From contig OW799235.1 of assembly GCA_941918925.1 (NCBI GenBank), positions 17,356,201 to 17,420,200 of the forward strand: a stretch of DNA of 64,000 bases, written 5' to 3'. This document shows, piece after piece, positions 24,303-36,358 of this stretch (positions are counted from its first letter, which is position 1; each line of letters begins with the position of its first letter). Made by a program: the position numbers and the translations under genes. The notes beneath the pieces are model-generated. The model did not search any database and was not told the DNA's origin. It saw nothing but the letters and a program-made list of their open reading frames with translations. Source of the stretch: Phyto melanocephala (taxonomy: Eukaryota > Arthropoda > Insecta > Diptera > Rhinophoridae).

Positions 24303-24803
24303 ACTAGCCAAGCCCGGCACGCGTTGCTACTCCCCTTAATGAATAAAATTGCATTCTGAATTTAAATTGAATATCAAGTGCAGGGCTAAAAATTATAACA
24401 CATTTTATGGTCGTCACACTGCCCACTTTTCTAATCACGAAACTGTATAGTCATGCCAGCTCAATATGTGTGCAAAGTTTCAGAAAAATCGGTACAGTGC
24501 AAAAACCTCAAAATTATAACTTTTTTTTTATGGGCGTGGCCCTGCCAACTTTTCTAATCACCAAATTATAAAGTCATGATAGCTCAATACGTGTGCAAAG
24601 TTTCAGAAAAATCGGTCCAGTGCAAGTACCTCAAAATTATAACTTTTTTATGGACGTGGACCCGCCCACTTTTTTCCACCCATAAGCACTCCCTGGTATG
24701 TGTACAACAACTTGCCAAAGTTTGGGTCCGATCGGTTTTACAGGTTCGCAGTCTATAGCTAACACACACACACAGACAGAGTTTCACTTTTATGTATATA
24801 GAT
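24303..24803 (+). repeat. Dispersed repeat F, copy 1, with ~120-bp internal units
   Basis: It begins ACTAGCCAAGCCCGGCACGC and ends GAGTTTCACTTTTATGTATA, then TAGAT. Between them the block GTGTGCAAAGTTTCAGAAAA recurs about every 120 bp, separated by a GGGCGTGGC...GCCCACTTTT motif. Copy 2 at 40281 has more units. No protein is encoded. The type of element is not established. Confidence 0.7.
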
Positions 24804-24899
24804 ATTCGTGCTGTAATATTACTAATATTCGAGCTGTAAGATAAATAAATGTGCTTTGTAAATTACGTCCATTTTAATGGCGTCATAATCGACCTACCA

Positions 24900-25375
24900 A
24901 ATTTCACCATAGTTTTACTTTATTGGACATTAGTCCACAAACCGTAAGCAAAGACTGCGAGAAGAATATTGCTGCTGTATCGATCAGTGTCAATGAAGAT
25001 CACGATATATCAATTCTTTGATGTACTTCTTGAATAACCATGAAAATCTGAACGTTACTGTTAAAAGAAGAAGTTACCTTGTAATGATTTCCAAAAATGT
25101 CCTCTAAATGGAAAGGTCATACTTGGTTGACCTTGATTTAAACAAGACTGTGCCAGATGCCACATGGTAACTATACCGTGAACTTATTACGAGCAATAAA
25201 TCTCACGTTTTGCAGCAATCTATTTTGTTCGCCAAGATCATCCGATTTGAACCCACTTAACTATTTTTTATGTGGATTTGTAAAATCTCTCGTATATAAG
25301 TACAGGGCAGCCACAATTGTAGCTATGGTAGGCAACATTACGACTGCTTTTGGTGAGACACCGGCCAAAATGCTA
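24900..25375 (+). pseudogene. Tc1/mariner transposase relic
   Basis: Fragments in shifting frames follow the mariner order: KDCEKNIAAVSISVNEDHDI (helix-turn-helix region), then after a deleted stretch a TVNLLRAI block. SPRSSDLNPLNYFLCGFVKS near 25230-25290 surrounds the third catalytic Asp (SSDLNPL). The central catalytic part is missing or heavily decayed. Confidence 0.7.
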
Positions 25376-25599
25376 TAAAAAAAATAAACTAAAAGTGGAG
25401 CTAACATGAAATAATCTTTAAAAAGTAATTGGCGAGCATTCATTTATCGCCCCAATTAAATTTATTAAACATTAAAATGTTGGTTTATAAATTTATCCAC
25501 TTTTTCCGGAAATCATCTCATTACGGATTTTTTAATTGCTTCTGTTACCTTTTTGGACGAGTTGTTCCACTTACGCTTAAAATCGGACATGACCAGGGA

Positions 25600-26520
25600 T
25601 ACCATTTCTATGTTTTTAAAATTTTTTTTACAAGAGCCCAATACCTTTCCAAAGGCTGAATTTGTAAACAGTTGGGTAGATTTGCTTCTCGTGGTACAAA
25701 ATTGACATTATTTGTATGACTCGAAGACATTCTGTGCTGTATAAGGAATGGTAAATGCTGTTTTTGTTGACTCTCAGTAATATATATTATCGCACCTGAT
25801 GACAGAAATGATTGGCTTTTTTTTGACTTGCAACACAAGAAACTTCTTGAGGAATTTCGTTTGCTTTTTTGTCCGGTATTGCTCATAAACATCACCTCAT
25901 CTATCAACCACATACAAAACTTGACCCTGAAGTTGTTTTTATTTTTTTAGTTGTTTTTTTCAACAGTTGTATTTTTTATGAACGTTGACCTAATTTTTTC
26001 GCTCGTTCTTTTGCTTCTAATTTCTTTACCCCCTTGCAATCTGGAACTTTCAGAACTTTATATGACTTTAACCCAGCATCAGTTTTGGATCTGCGCACAA
26101 AAGAATCAGTGCAAATAACATAACGGGCTGCTATTCGGATAAAAGTGTTTGTTGCTCTTCGAAAGAGCTGTTCGACTTTCTTTGCCTCACCAATATCTGT
26201 TACGAGCTTTTCTTTCTTCCTGATTTAGGTTTTCTTTCAATGTTCAACACAAATTTGTACTGTTTAATGGCTTTTAAGATTGAGTAGCATTGAACCTTCA
26301 GATCTGTTGCTATTTTTTTAATTCACGTACTTTTTTTTGGTGTCCATTTTGATAGAAATAACAGTTGAAAGTTCTTGATTTTGAAGAAGCGATGTCTGAC
26401 ATATTATTAATTAATTTGTTGGACCAAGTATAAGTTTTGGCTGAAATAGTTTTTTTTTTGACTCTCTGCTCACATCTGAGTTCTGCGACATTTAAACGTT
26501 TCACAGCAGATGAAGCCAGA
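25600..26520 (-). pseudogene. Tc1/mariner-like transposase relic of a second lineage
   Basis: Minus-strand frames give FVRRSKTDAGLKSYKVLKVP near 26050 and KKLEAKERAKKLG near 26000. FKQLQGQVLY follows near 25920 in another frame, then NNVNFVPREANLPNC and IQPLERYWALVKK at 25625-25710. The last block (around the third acidic residue, with ERYWALVK) is characteristic of a lineage distinct from the WFQQDGA-type mariners in the window; I would place it near the DD41D group, from memory only. The region that should hold the second catalytic Asp appears deleted between LPFLIQHRMSS and NNVNF. Confidence 0.65.
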
Positions 26521-26638
26521 GGACAATGAAGCCAATTAAAATAATTTTATTGTTTACCAAATTATTTTAGTGGTTTAATCACCCAAAAACAACTTAAGGC
26601 TGGCTGTATTAAAGTTAAAATGCACTTAAGCACTTTAA

Positions 26639-26980
26639 GGGCCATTATAACTTACCGATAACTAAAGTTAGGATGTTATCGGACAGGTAACTAGTTTTTC
26701 GTTATTACAACTTCACTTTAACCTTAAAGTGTCCGATAAGTTAAAGGGAAGACCACTCTACCTTTAACTTTTAACGTGAGCTTTATAAATAAAAGTTTCC
26801 ATATTTTCTACCGTATAAGGGAATTGTTTACTATTTGCTTGTCGTTGCCACTTTGTTTTTAAAGAACTAATTAATTTGTTCAGCATTTGCTTTGGTGCTG
26901 TCATACTTTAAAGAAAAATACAATTTATTTTACAGGCAGGTTGTAATAACGACAAATAACTTAAGTTGTAATAATGGCCC
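26639..26980. mobile_element. 342-bp Harbinger-like TIR element Q
   Basis: The inverted ends are GGGCCATTATWACTT and complement, and TAA flanks both sides (26636-26638 and 26981-26983). A 3-bp TWA duplication with GG-starting ends is the PIF/Harbinger pattern. The motif TATTACAACTT and complement recurs inside near both ends. It is non-coding. Confidence 0.7.
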
Positions 26981-27179
26981 TAAGTTAATTTTATAGCTTT
27001 AAAAAAGTACTTTATTATTATATATGATTATTATTATGAGACTTCATCACCATTGGTTTATAAATGTTTTCAAAACATCTATTAAACAAAAATTGTATTT
27101 TGATAATATTTAAATAAAGTCTGTATTTTGTAATAATATTTATCAAACTTAATAAGTCATCATCTTATTGACTGAAGAG

Positions 27180-27559
27180 CAGTGTTGCCACGACCAAAAA
27201 AAAATTACAACCAAAATTACTTAAAAAGGTAACCAAATAAAAAAAAAAGTAACCAAAATTAAAATATATTTGATTTAACGTTTTTTAAAACAGTCATGTA
27301 TTTTTTCGTACTCCAGAGTTGATCATGTGCTAAAAGAAATAGGGTTTAAAGTGCTAACAATGTCTAAACATTGTCACTTAAATGAGAACATTGCAATGTT
27401 AAACGTACATATAAGAACATGATTGATTAATAAAACATATTAAATACTACTGAGTTTAGGGCTTTAAAAAAGTAACCAAATAGGAAAAAAATACACATCT
27501 ACACATTCGCAAAAAAAATAACCAATTTTGGTTATAAATAACCAAAAACGGCAACGCTG
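27180..27559. mobile_element. 380-bp non-autonomous hAT element G
   Basis: The ends CAGYGTTGCC are inverted, and perfect 8-bp direct repeats CTGAAGAG lie at 27172-27179 and 27560-27567. Subterminal AACCAAA/TTTGGTT motifs recur on both sides. The CAGNGTTGCC terminus and 8-bp duplication are classic hAT features. No transposase is encoded. Confidence 0.9.
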
Positions 27560-28033
27560 CTGAAGAGTCACTCACAGTTTTAAATTCTTATCTGTTTTCT
27601 TATTTCTATAAAAGATCTTTAAAATTATACTCTCAGTCCTACAAAAATCCCTCTCAAACCATCCCCATTATATGGTTTGAAAATACTATAGAATGATAAG
27701 CATGTATGTATTTAAACTGCATATTTTTATGAACCGGGTCAGTTACGTACCATAGTACGTAATATACGCATAAACATTTTTTTAAAAGTATTTTGTAATT
27801 AAACTGATGCAAACATAAATATTGTTACTTATTTCAGTTTTGTATAAATATTCAAATGTGTATGTATGTATGTATTACAAATTGTAAGAGCATGTTGTAT
27901 GTAAATAGAATAATATTTAAATAGATTTGCTTTTTGACTAAAACCTATTTCCGCTTTGACTTAACAATTTCTATATGTATATTTTTTTTGTTTCAATATG
28001 CATATATGTAGACCTACACATATTTTAAATTTC

Positions 28034-29370
28034 AATGAGTTCTATCTAGACTGATTTCTTTACAATTTCCTTTTCTAAGTTCAAAGTTCAATATGTTTAT
28101 CATTTTAAGGTCTTTGCTTTGCTGAACCTTTTAAGGGCACAAGAAAAAAAACAATTAAATTTATCATTTTATCATTTGCTCACACGCATACTGTGAGGAC
28201 AATCATTTACAAAAGTTTAGTAAATGAGCTGCAACTTAATCCAGCCGGCTTTTAATGCATAATCATAGAATCATTACATTACAATAGGGGGTCCCTTAAA
28301 ACAAGAAAAAAATTATGTTTTCGTTTAAATTTTCATTTGTTTGTTTAAGCGTAAAGTTGATTTAAAAGAAAACTTTTTTATATTTTTTTACTTGATGTTT
28401 TACCTACGCCAGGATGTTTAGAGGCAAGCGGAACATCTTGCCAGACATCAGAATTTCTTTTTAATAATTTTCAAAAACTTCTTTATAAGTCTGGGGGAAA
28501 AAAATATAGGAGCCTATAGAACCACTTTTAAAAATGTTTCTAATTCTCAACGATGCGATAAGAGATCTGTGAAGGGCCTGACCACCCTTAAATTCTTTAT
28601 AAATAAAATATTCCATGCCCACTTTTTAAAAATTAAGTCTATATAAACCTTGTCCTGGTAATTATCAGGAAATAAAAATAACCTAAAAGAGTATATTTTG
28701 CTAATGAAATTGCCAATTGACCTTCTGGAAAACATTTTTCTCCTTTAATAAGTTCAAATTATATTTATTTGGTTGTTGGGTTTAAGCATTTCACTGGTGC
28801 TTATGCCAGATCCTTTTTACCTTTTACTAAAAAAAATTAAAAAAATTAAAATTGAAAAATTGTTGGTTGGGTTTTTGAAAAAGTTTTTTCTAGTTTTTTA
28901 TTTTATTTTTGAATTCACATTTTGTTAATAAGAATTTGAAAATATAACTTATAATATTTTAAACTTTTTCAAGAATTTGGGTAAAAGGTTTACTGATGAT
29001 CTGGCATAAGCACCAGTGAAATGCATATAATCCAGCTTAAACCCAACAACCAAATAAATATCATTGAAAAATTATGGGACCATATCCCGAATAATCTAGT
29101 AAAATAATTTTAAATTATTTTTTCAAATAAAACACAATAGTAAAGTTTTTTGTAGTACTTTTTGAATACAATTTTGACAAAATTTTAAATTTTTTTATCC
29201 AAGAATTACAACACATACAAAAATGTCGATGGTTTTTTGGAATACCTGGTAGCATTGTTAACATGTTTCTTAGAAATATTTTTAAAAGTTGACGATAAAT
29301 TTTAGAAATATGGCTTAAATTTATGACTAATAAAAAAAGAAATGTATTATAATTTTTACCACACGCAAAG
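28034..29370. repeat. 1.34-kb tandem duplication, unit 1
   Basis: It starts at AATGAGTTCT and runs to CACACGCAAAG, and is followed immediately by a second unit with the same start. Differences are few: scattered substitutions, a 4-bp ATCT near the start and a 10-bp AGCATTGTTA present only here. No protein of note is encoded. Confidence 0.9.
28762..29061. mobile_element. Foldback MITE S in duplication unit 1
   Basis: The left arm (ATTTATTTGGTTGTTGGG, TTTAAGC, ATTTCACTGGTGCTTATGCC, AGATC) is repeated inverted at 28997-29061, with a ~13-bp insertion in the right arm. The spacer is about 185 bp, A/T-rich and non-coding. The target duplication cannot be separated from the palindromic end. Confidence 0.7.
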
Positions 29371-30707
29371 AATGAGTTCTAGACTGATTTCTTTACAATT
29401 TCCTTTTCTAAGTTCAAAGTTCAATATGTTTATCATTTTAAGGTCTTTGCTTTGCTGAACCTTTTAAGGGCACAAGAAAAAAAAAACAATTAAAATTATC
29501 ATTTTATCATTTGCTGACACGCATACTGCGAGGACAATCATTTACAAAAGTTTAGTAAATGAGCTGCAACTTAATCCAGCCGGCTTTTAATGCATAATCA
29601 TAGAATCATTACATTACAATAGGGGGTCCCTTAAAACAAGAAAAAAATTATGTTTTCGTTTAAATTTTCATTTGTTTGTTTAAGTGTAAAGTTGATTTAA
29701 AAGAAAACTTTTTTATATTTTTTTACTTGATGTTTTAACTGAGCCAGGACGTTTAGAGGCAAGCGAAACATCTTGCCAGACATCAGAATTTCTTTTTAAT
29801 AATTTTCAAAAACTTCTTGATAAGTCTACTTTTAACTGAAAGGGAAAAAATATAGGAGCCTATAGAACCACTTTTAAAAATGTTTCTAATTCTCAACGAT
29901 GCGATAAGAGATCTGTGAAGGACCTAACCACCCTTAAATTCTTCATAAATAAAATATACCATGCCCACTTTTTAAAAATTAAGTCTATATAAACCTTATC
30001 CTGGTAATTACCAGGAAATAATAATAACCTAAAAGAGTATATTTTGCGGACGAAATTGGCAATTGACCCTCTGGAAAATATTTTTCTCCTTTAATAATTT
30101 TAAATTATATTTATTTGGTTGTTGGGTTTAAGCATTTCACTGGTGCTTATGCCAGATCCTTTTTACCTTTTACTAAAAAAAATTAAAAAAATTAAAATTG
30201 AAAAATTGTTGGTTGGGTTTTTGAAAAAGTTTTTTCTAGTTTTTTATTTTATTTTTGAATTCACATTTTGTTAATAAGAATTTGAAAATATAACTTATAA
30301 TATTTTAAACTTTTTCAAGAATTTGGGTAAAAGGTTTACTGATGATCTGGCATAAGCACCAGTGAAATGCATATAATCCAGCTTAAACCCAACAACCAAA
30401 TAAATATCATTGAAAAATTATGGGACCATATCCCGAATAATCTAGTAAAATAATTTTAAATTATTTTTTCAAATAAAACACAATAGTAAAGTTTTTTGTA
30501 GTACTTTTTGAATACAATTTTGACAAAATTTTAAAATTTTTTATCCAAGAATTACAACACATACAAAAATGTCGATGGTTTTTTGGAATACCTGGTAACA
30601 TGTTTCTTAGAAATATTTTTAAAAGTTGACGATAAATTTTAGAAATATGGCTTAAATTTATGACTAATAAAAAAAGAAATGTATTATAATTTTTACCACA
30701 CGCAAAG
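29371..30707. repeat. 1.34-kb tandem duplication, unit 2
   Basis: This is a near-identical second copy of 28034-29370 in the same orientation. It diverges from unit 1 after CACACGCAAAGAA, which marks the end of the duplicated block. Confidence 0.9.
30107..30407. mobile_element. Foldback MITE S in duplication unit 2
   Basis: The same element and position as in unit 1, so the MITE was present before the tandem duplication arose. Confidence 0.7.
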
Positions 30708-31107
30708 AAAAAATATGGTTGTGGTAAACATAATCGAAGAGCAACATATTACTTATGAGTAAATTGTATGATTGTTGTTAAAACATACAATGGTTGCCAT
30801 TTATAATTATTATGTTTTATTAAAGCAAAATGCAATAACAATATACATATGACTACAGTTGAAATCGACTATCGTTGCTTTTTTTACGGAAAATTATTGT
30901 CTTCAGCTGTTAGTTGCATTAATGATTTACTTACCTTTTGAATTGCAATTTTTATACCAATTTTTTTGTAATTTTCTGGTTTATTTTCAAGTTTCTCCAA
31001 TTTTTTCAAAATTTTTGTAGATTTTTTTGACATCTCAAACTTTTAAAATAATAAAAATTTATTTAGCAAGAAGAAGAACAGTTGAAATCAAATTATTATT
31101 AAATAAA

Positions 31108-31543
31108 GGCCGACTTCCTAAACGCAAGTTGCAATGCAAATTTACAATGCATACACTTCGTAAACGCATATGTAAACTTTCTAGCAATGTCCAATGTTCC
31201 TAATCGTTTGGCAACTCATTTTACTAAGTATCAGCTGTCAAAATCGCGCATCATTTTTATTTTGTATGCAAACATTTGAGCTGCAATGACTGAGTTAGTA
31301 TTTTCTTTATTTATTTTTAATAAATTATTTATAATTGATAGAGTTTATTTAAATCACAGACTAATAATTTAAATAATTAAACACTTTATATTGCAGAGAC
31401 AAAAGTGGATCCATGAGCGTTCCTAAATGCCGATAAAATGCAAAAAAAATTGCTACAACGCAAGGTTGCACTTAAGACATGTTTAGCATTGCATACGCAT
31501 TTTTTTAAATTATGAATAGCAACTTGCGTTTAGGAAGTCGGCC
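31108..31543 (+). mobile_element. 436-bp TIR element B, copy 1
   Basis: The ends GGCCGACTTCCTAAACGC followed by AAGTTGC are perfect 25-bp inverted repeats. AAA flanks both sides. Copy 2 at 42510-43702 is in opposite orientation, is very similar, and is split by a DINE-like element. This copy therefore preserves the uninterrupted site (near 31505). It is non-coding. Confidence 0.85.
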
Positions 31544-32397
31544 AAAATCATAGCTTGATTGCTTTGTAATCATTCTGTTGTCTCACCTATTACTTGATGA
31601 TTATTTTTAATTTTTAATACTTTTGAATATAATGTTATTTTTGTCGGATTAGTTTTTTTTTAATCATACTATTTTCAAACGACAACCATATTGAAATTTT
31701 TACGAAAAATAAACATTAAATAATACAATGCAAACAAATGCTTGGTTATCGTGACAAAATATATGATGAAATAAAATAAAAAAAAAACTATTACTTGTTT
31801 TTGACAGCCAAACATTGTTATAGCAAATATCACCATCGTGATCATGTCCTAACCATTGTTTTTCTTTACGTGTATAAATTTTAAAATCGTCAACATTTTA
31901 CTGGTTCCCTTAGAGCTCAAAGGTTTTCAGAGCCCTACTTTACTTAAATTAAAAAAAAATTCAGAAAACTTTTGCTAAAGGTAACAAACTAGCAACTATT
32001 CATTAAGTAAATATGTATGTATATAAGAAAAATGTTATCCATTTTCAAATTTATTTAATTCGTTTCATTTCCTTTGCATCTGGTCAGCCAAATGTTCTTT
32101 TTATTTCAAGTTGGTTGTTATACAGCCTTCTCATACTTGTAAATGTTGTTGTAATTATTGGTAAAAATGAAACAAAAATTTACATAAAACATTCGTAAAT
32201 ATGCATTAAGTAATGGTAAAGACGTCTGTGACACTTTAAACACATACATATGTATGTTGTCTTCGATTCTTCTGTTGGATCTTTCAAACCTATAAAACAA
32301 AAATAACACTGCAGTAAGATTTGTAACATATCTTTTTTAAATTTCTATTGCCATTAATGATAATAGTTTTTATTACGAAAAAAAAAATAAAAATAAA
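31544..32397. other. No recognisable feature
   Basis: AT-rich DNA with short chance open frames only. Confidence 0.5.
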
Positions 32398-34656
32398 ACA
32401 AGAAAGTCCACTATATTCGACTGTGCCGAATTTTTGATACCCACCACCGATTTGATTTACTTTTATAGCACAAAATTTGTTATTTTGTTATTAACAGTAA
32501 TCACTATGGAATAATTTCTTTATACTAAAATATGTATCACTTTTTTTGTATAACTTCGATATACATACTAGTAAAATATTTTCCTAAATTTAGTCTTTCA
32601 ATGAAAGTGGGCGTTATGGTAGGCGTGGCAATATATTTTCTACTAATAAATAAAATTGAGATATTTCAATATAGTTCTTTAATCTTCCAAAAACTTTGTC
32701 CATAGAAAAATTATTATATTAAGATAAACCGTTATATGGGAGGTAGGGGTTAAAGTGGGCGTGTCACCTTAATTTTCTGGCATAACAATGACATTGACTA
32801 GAAAGCTATATGTACAAAATTTCACCATTATACCTTTAGTTTTGTCGTTCTGATAAGCTTTTAGATTTCATTAACAGTAGATTACTTGAAAAGTGGGCGT
32901 TATAGTAGGCGTGTCGAAGTTGTTTCTGCTAATAAATTCAACTCAAATACTTCAATATATAGTCCTTTATTCTTCCAAAGTCTTTAATGATAGAGAAATT
33001 ATATGAATTAGAGATAAAGCGTGGCGTTAAACTGGGCATGCCACATTGACTTTCCGTTAGTGTAAAGTCTTTGACCGAAAAGCAATGTTTTCAAAATTTC
33101 AGAATTATATATCTAATTTTGTCAGTTTTATTACGTTTTAAATTTTGAATATACCGAAAAATACACTGTGCGGTATAAATTTGATCTATAACTTCTTTTA
33201 TAATGCATATATTTGAGCAATTTTCAGGGAAATATATTTTGTTTGCTCAGGAAATACACATTTAAAATTTCATGGCTTTACATTAATGCGTTTGGACACA
33301 ATTTTATTCGATGTTGGAAGGACATGTTTTTTTTACCTTTTCTTGCATTACGAGCTATAATTCTATTCATAATATTCCAATTTAGCGCATTCTCAATGCC
33401 AAACAAACCGTGTCACTGTGTTGCGGCTAGTGGAAAAGTAACTTTTTTCCGATTATTTTTTTCAGTGTTTTTAATGATGCAATTTTGTCACAGACATTCC
33501 AAGTAAACAAAAAACACATAAAGCTTATTTTTATGTTGGCCCGTTGATTTTTAATTGATTTTAGAAGTCAAATATACAAAATTTTCACGAAAAGAGGGGA
33601 TTTCAGGGCTGTATTCAAAATGATCTCATTTGATTTTGGTGACAGATATTTTGATTCGGAAAAAAATCTGCATTCGGACAAGTATCTTCTGTAAAAAAAA
33701 GGAGTGTTGTTTGAGACATTTTCATATGCACCTTTTTTAGAGCGAAAACCCGACTAAAGGTCCATTTTTCCTTAAAATTTGGGTTAGGTAAGCAATATCT
33801 AAAAAGTCCCAGAGAGTCCCAGTTCCAAACCACTACAGAAATGTTACATAATTTGTTTTCAACGAACTGTGAAAAAATCAGCTGCCCATACCTGCCCTCC
33901 TGGGAGTTATAGCGATTTTAGTATATCACTCTCAGTATTTATTCCATAGAAATAGAACGGAAATTCTCGGAACCACTTATTTTTTTATTCTACATCTATT
34001 CTAGCACTCCACAAAAATGAGCATAACTCTCTTAAAACTGAAGCTATTCAAACCGGTATCAAATTAAAGCTTTTATTGCCACCTTTCAAATAAGAAATGA
34101 AATAGATTTTGGTTTTATATAAAATTTCAGAGTTATTCAACAAATATCGAAAAATCATGAAAATATTACGTTTATAATTCTTGTTCGGACCACCCTATAA
34201 TTTATTTTGAAAACTAATCATAGGGTATTTATCAGAAATAAAAGAAGAATTAAAATAAATTTTTTTTTTAAATTTTTCAAACAATTTTTTTTTTATTTTT
34301 GACTTTTGTTGAACATTTGACCCAAAAATTTTTTTCGGTGTAAATTTTTTTTTTACTCATTCTGTTTGGGATTTTATTCTGACCAATCTGTAGAAGTTTC
34401 TCATCGATACAATTAAAATTACAGTTTAGGCAATATGATTTCCAAAAAATTCTGGTTTCGCAACACTGTGCGTGTGTATGAGAAATATTTTGGCAAAATT
34501 TAAGACAGACAGACAGACATAGCTAGATCGTCATAAAATGAAACCACGACTTAGAAAATATATACTTTATGGGGTCTCAAATGGATAAGTCGATGTGTTA
34601 CAAACGGAATGACAAAATGAATATACCCCTGCACCATTTTTTTGATGGCGGGTATA
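32398..34656 (+). mobile_element. DINE-1/HINE-like element, long type, copy C1 (2.26 kb)
   Basis: It begins ACAAGAAAG, followed by hairpin ATTCGACTGTGCCGAAT. It ends with the hairpin TATACCCC...GCACCAT-TTTTT-GATGG...GGGTATA. A GACAGACAGACA microsatellite and the block GCTAGATCG precede the end. The interior repeats GTGGGCGTTATRGTAGGCGT motifs. No long open frame exists; the 97-codon frame at 33213-33506 lacks motifs. Confidence 0.75.
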
Positions 34657-34770
34657 AAAACAAATTCTGTTAATGAATAAAAAAATTTAAGAGCTCCGGA
34701 ATTGAACACACTTTGGGTATTTTTTTAAAGCATTGAATTTTGTGTTTAATTTGACCATTCTTTAATTAAA

Positions 34771-36358
34771 ACAGGTAAAAGTGCTATATTCGGCCGTGCC
34801 GAATCTTATATACCCTTCACAACGTGTAGTCATGCAATAACAGTAGTTTGTGTCACCATTCATCCCATATGAAAAACGTACATACATATATAAAAACATC
34901 CCATTGTAAAATTATAAATTCTCGTATGTATGTTAAAAAAAAAAAAAAAAAAAAATTAAAAAAAAAAAAATTAAAAAAAAAAATTAAAAAAAAAAATTTA
35001 AAAAAAAAAAATTAAAAAAAAAATTTAAAAAAAAAAATAAAAAAAAATTCAAAATAAAATAATGATAAAAATATAAATAATATATTAAATAAAAAATAAA
35101 AAATAAAAAAAAATAAAAAAAATAATAAAAAAAAAATTAAAAAAAATTTTTAAAAAATTAAAAAAAATTTTTTTTTGGCTCAGCTGGGATTCGATGCCAC
35201 GTTTTCTCTAACCAGTATACACGTTTGTATGTATGTATGTTGTTGTTGTAATGTTGTTTTTGTGAAAAAAATATCGAGGTGGTCGTGGGTTTTGCTCATA
35301 TCTCAGTTGTTTATGTACCAATATTTCTGATTTTCAATACCGTTCTACTCCCGAATATTTCTGATATTTTAATACCTCACCCGGGTCCGAGCGATGTCGG
35401 GGGTCTTCAAAAAGTTGATTTCAACATACACACGGACAGACGGACAGACTGACAGAGCTTAATCGACTCCCCTATTCATAAGCTTTCAGAAAATATATAC
35501 TTTATGGGGTCGGAAATGAAAATTGTAGAAATTTCACACGGAGTGACAAACCTATATATACCCTTTTTATACCCTTCACACAGTGAAAAAGGGTATATAT
35601 AGGTTTGTCATTCCGTGTGAAATTTCTACAATTTTCATTTCCGACCCCATAAAGTATATATTTTCTGAAAGCTTATGAATAGGGAAGTCGATTAAGCTCT
35701 GTCAGTCTGTCCGTCTGTCCGTCTGACCGTTTGTCCGTGTGTATGTTGAAATCAACTTTTTGAAGCCCCCCGATATCGCCTGGATCCGGGTGGAGCATTA
35801 AAATATTAGAAATATTCGGGAGTAGATCGGTATTGAAAATCAGAAACATTGGTACATAAACAACTGAGATATGAGCAAAAACCCACGACCACCTCGATTT
35901 TTTTTTTCACAAAAACAACATTACAACAACAACATACATACATACAAACGTGTATACTGGTTAGAGAAAACGTGGCATCGAATCCCAGCTGAGCCAAAAA
36001 AAATTTTCTTTTATATTTTAAAAATTTTTTTTTAATTTTTTTTTTAAAATTTTTTTTTTTATTTTTTTTTTGTTTTATATTAATTATATATATTTTATAT
36101 ATATTAAAATTTTTTTTTAAAATTTTTTTTTTAAAATTTTTTTTTTTTTATTTTTTTTTTAACATACATACGTAAATTTATAATTTTACAATGGGATGTT
36201 TTTATATATGTATATTTTTTATATGTATGTACGTATTTCATATGAGATGAATGGTGATACAAACTACTGTTATTGCATGACTACACGTTGTGAAGGGTAT
36301 ATAAGATTCGGCACGGCCGAATATAGCGCTCTTACTTGTTCACTGTGTGAAGGGTATA
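34771..36358 (+). mobile_element. DINE-like element copy A3, split by copy A4
   Basis: The plus-oriented copy A3 runs from ACAGGTAAAAG at 34771 to 35567 and resumes at 36340-36358 with the last 19 bases of its 3' hairpin (TCACTGTGTGAAGGGTATA). The interruption is an inverted copy of the same family. The 3' hairpin of copy A2 shows the unbroken sequence. Together the two copies make a palindrome with arms of nearly 800 bp. Confidence 0.85.
35568..36339 (-). mobile_element. DINE-like element copy A4, inserted into A3
   Basis: In minus orientation it is full length, from ACAAGTAAGAG (36339) to GGGTATA (35568), with the usual hairpins, T-rich core and GTCTGTCC microsatellite. It sits within the T run of the 3' hairpin of A3. 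Confidence 0.85.

Noticed and set aside
34921..35180. Very long A/T homopolymer stretches as a possible CRISPR-like or origin structure
   Set aside because: They are the variable T-rich cores of DINE-like elements and occur at the same internal position in every copy.
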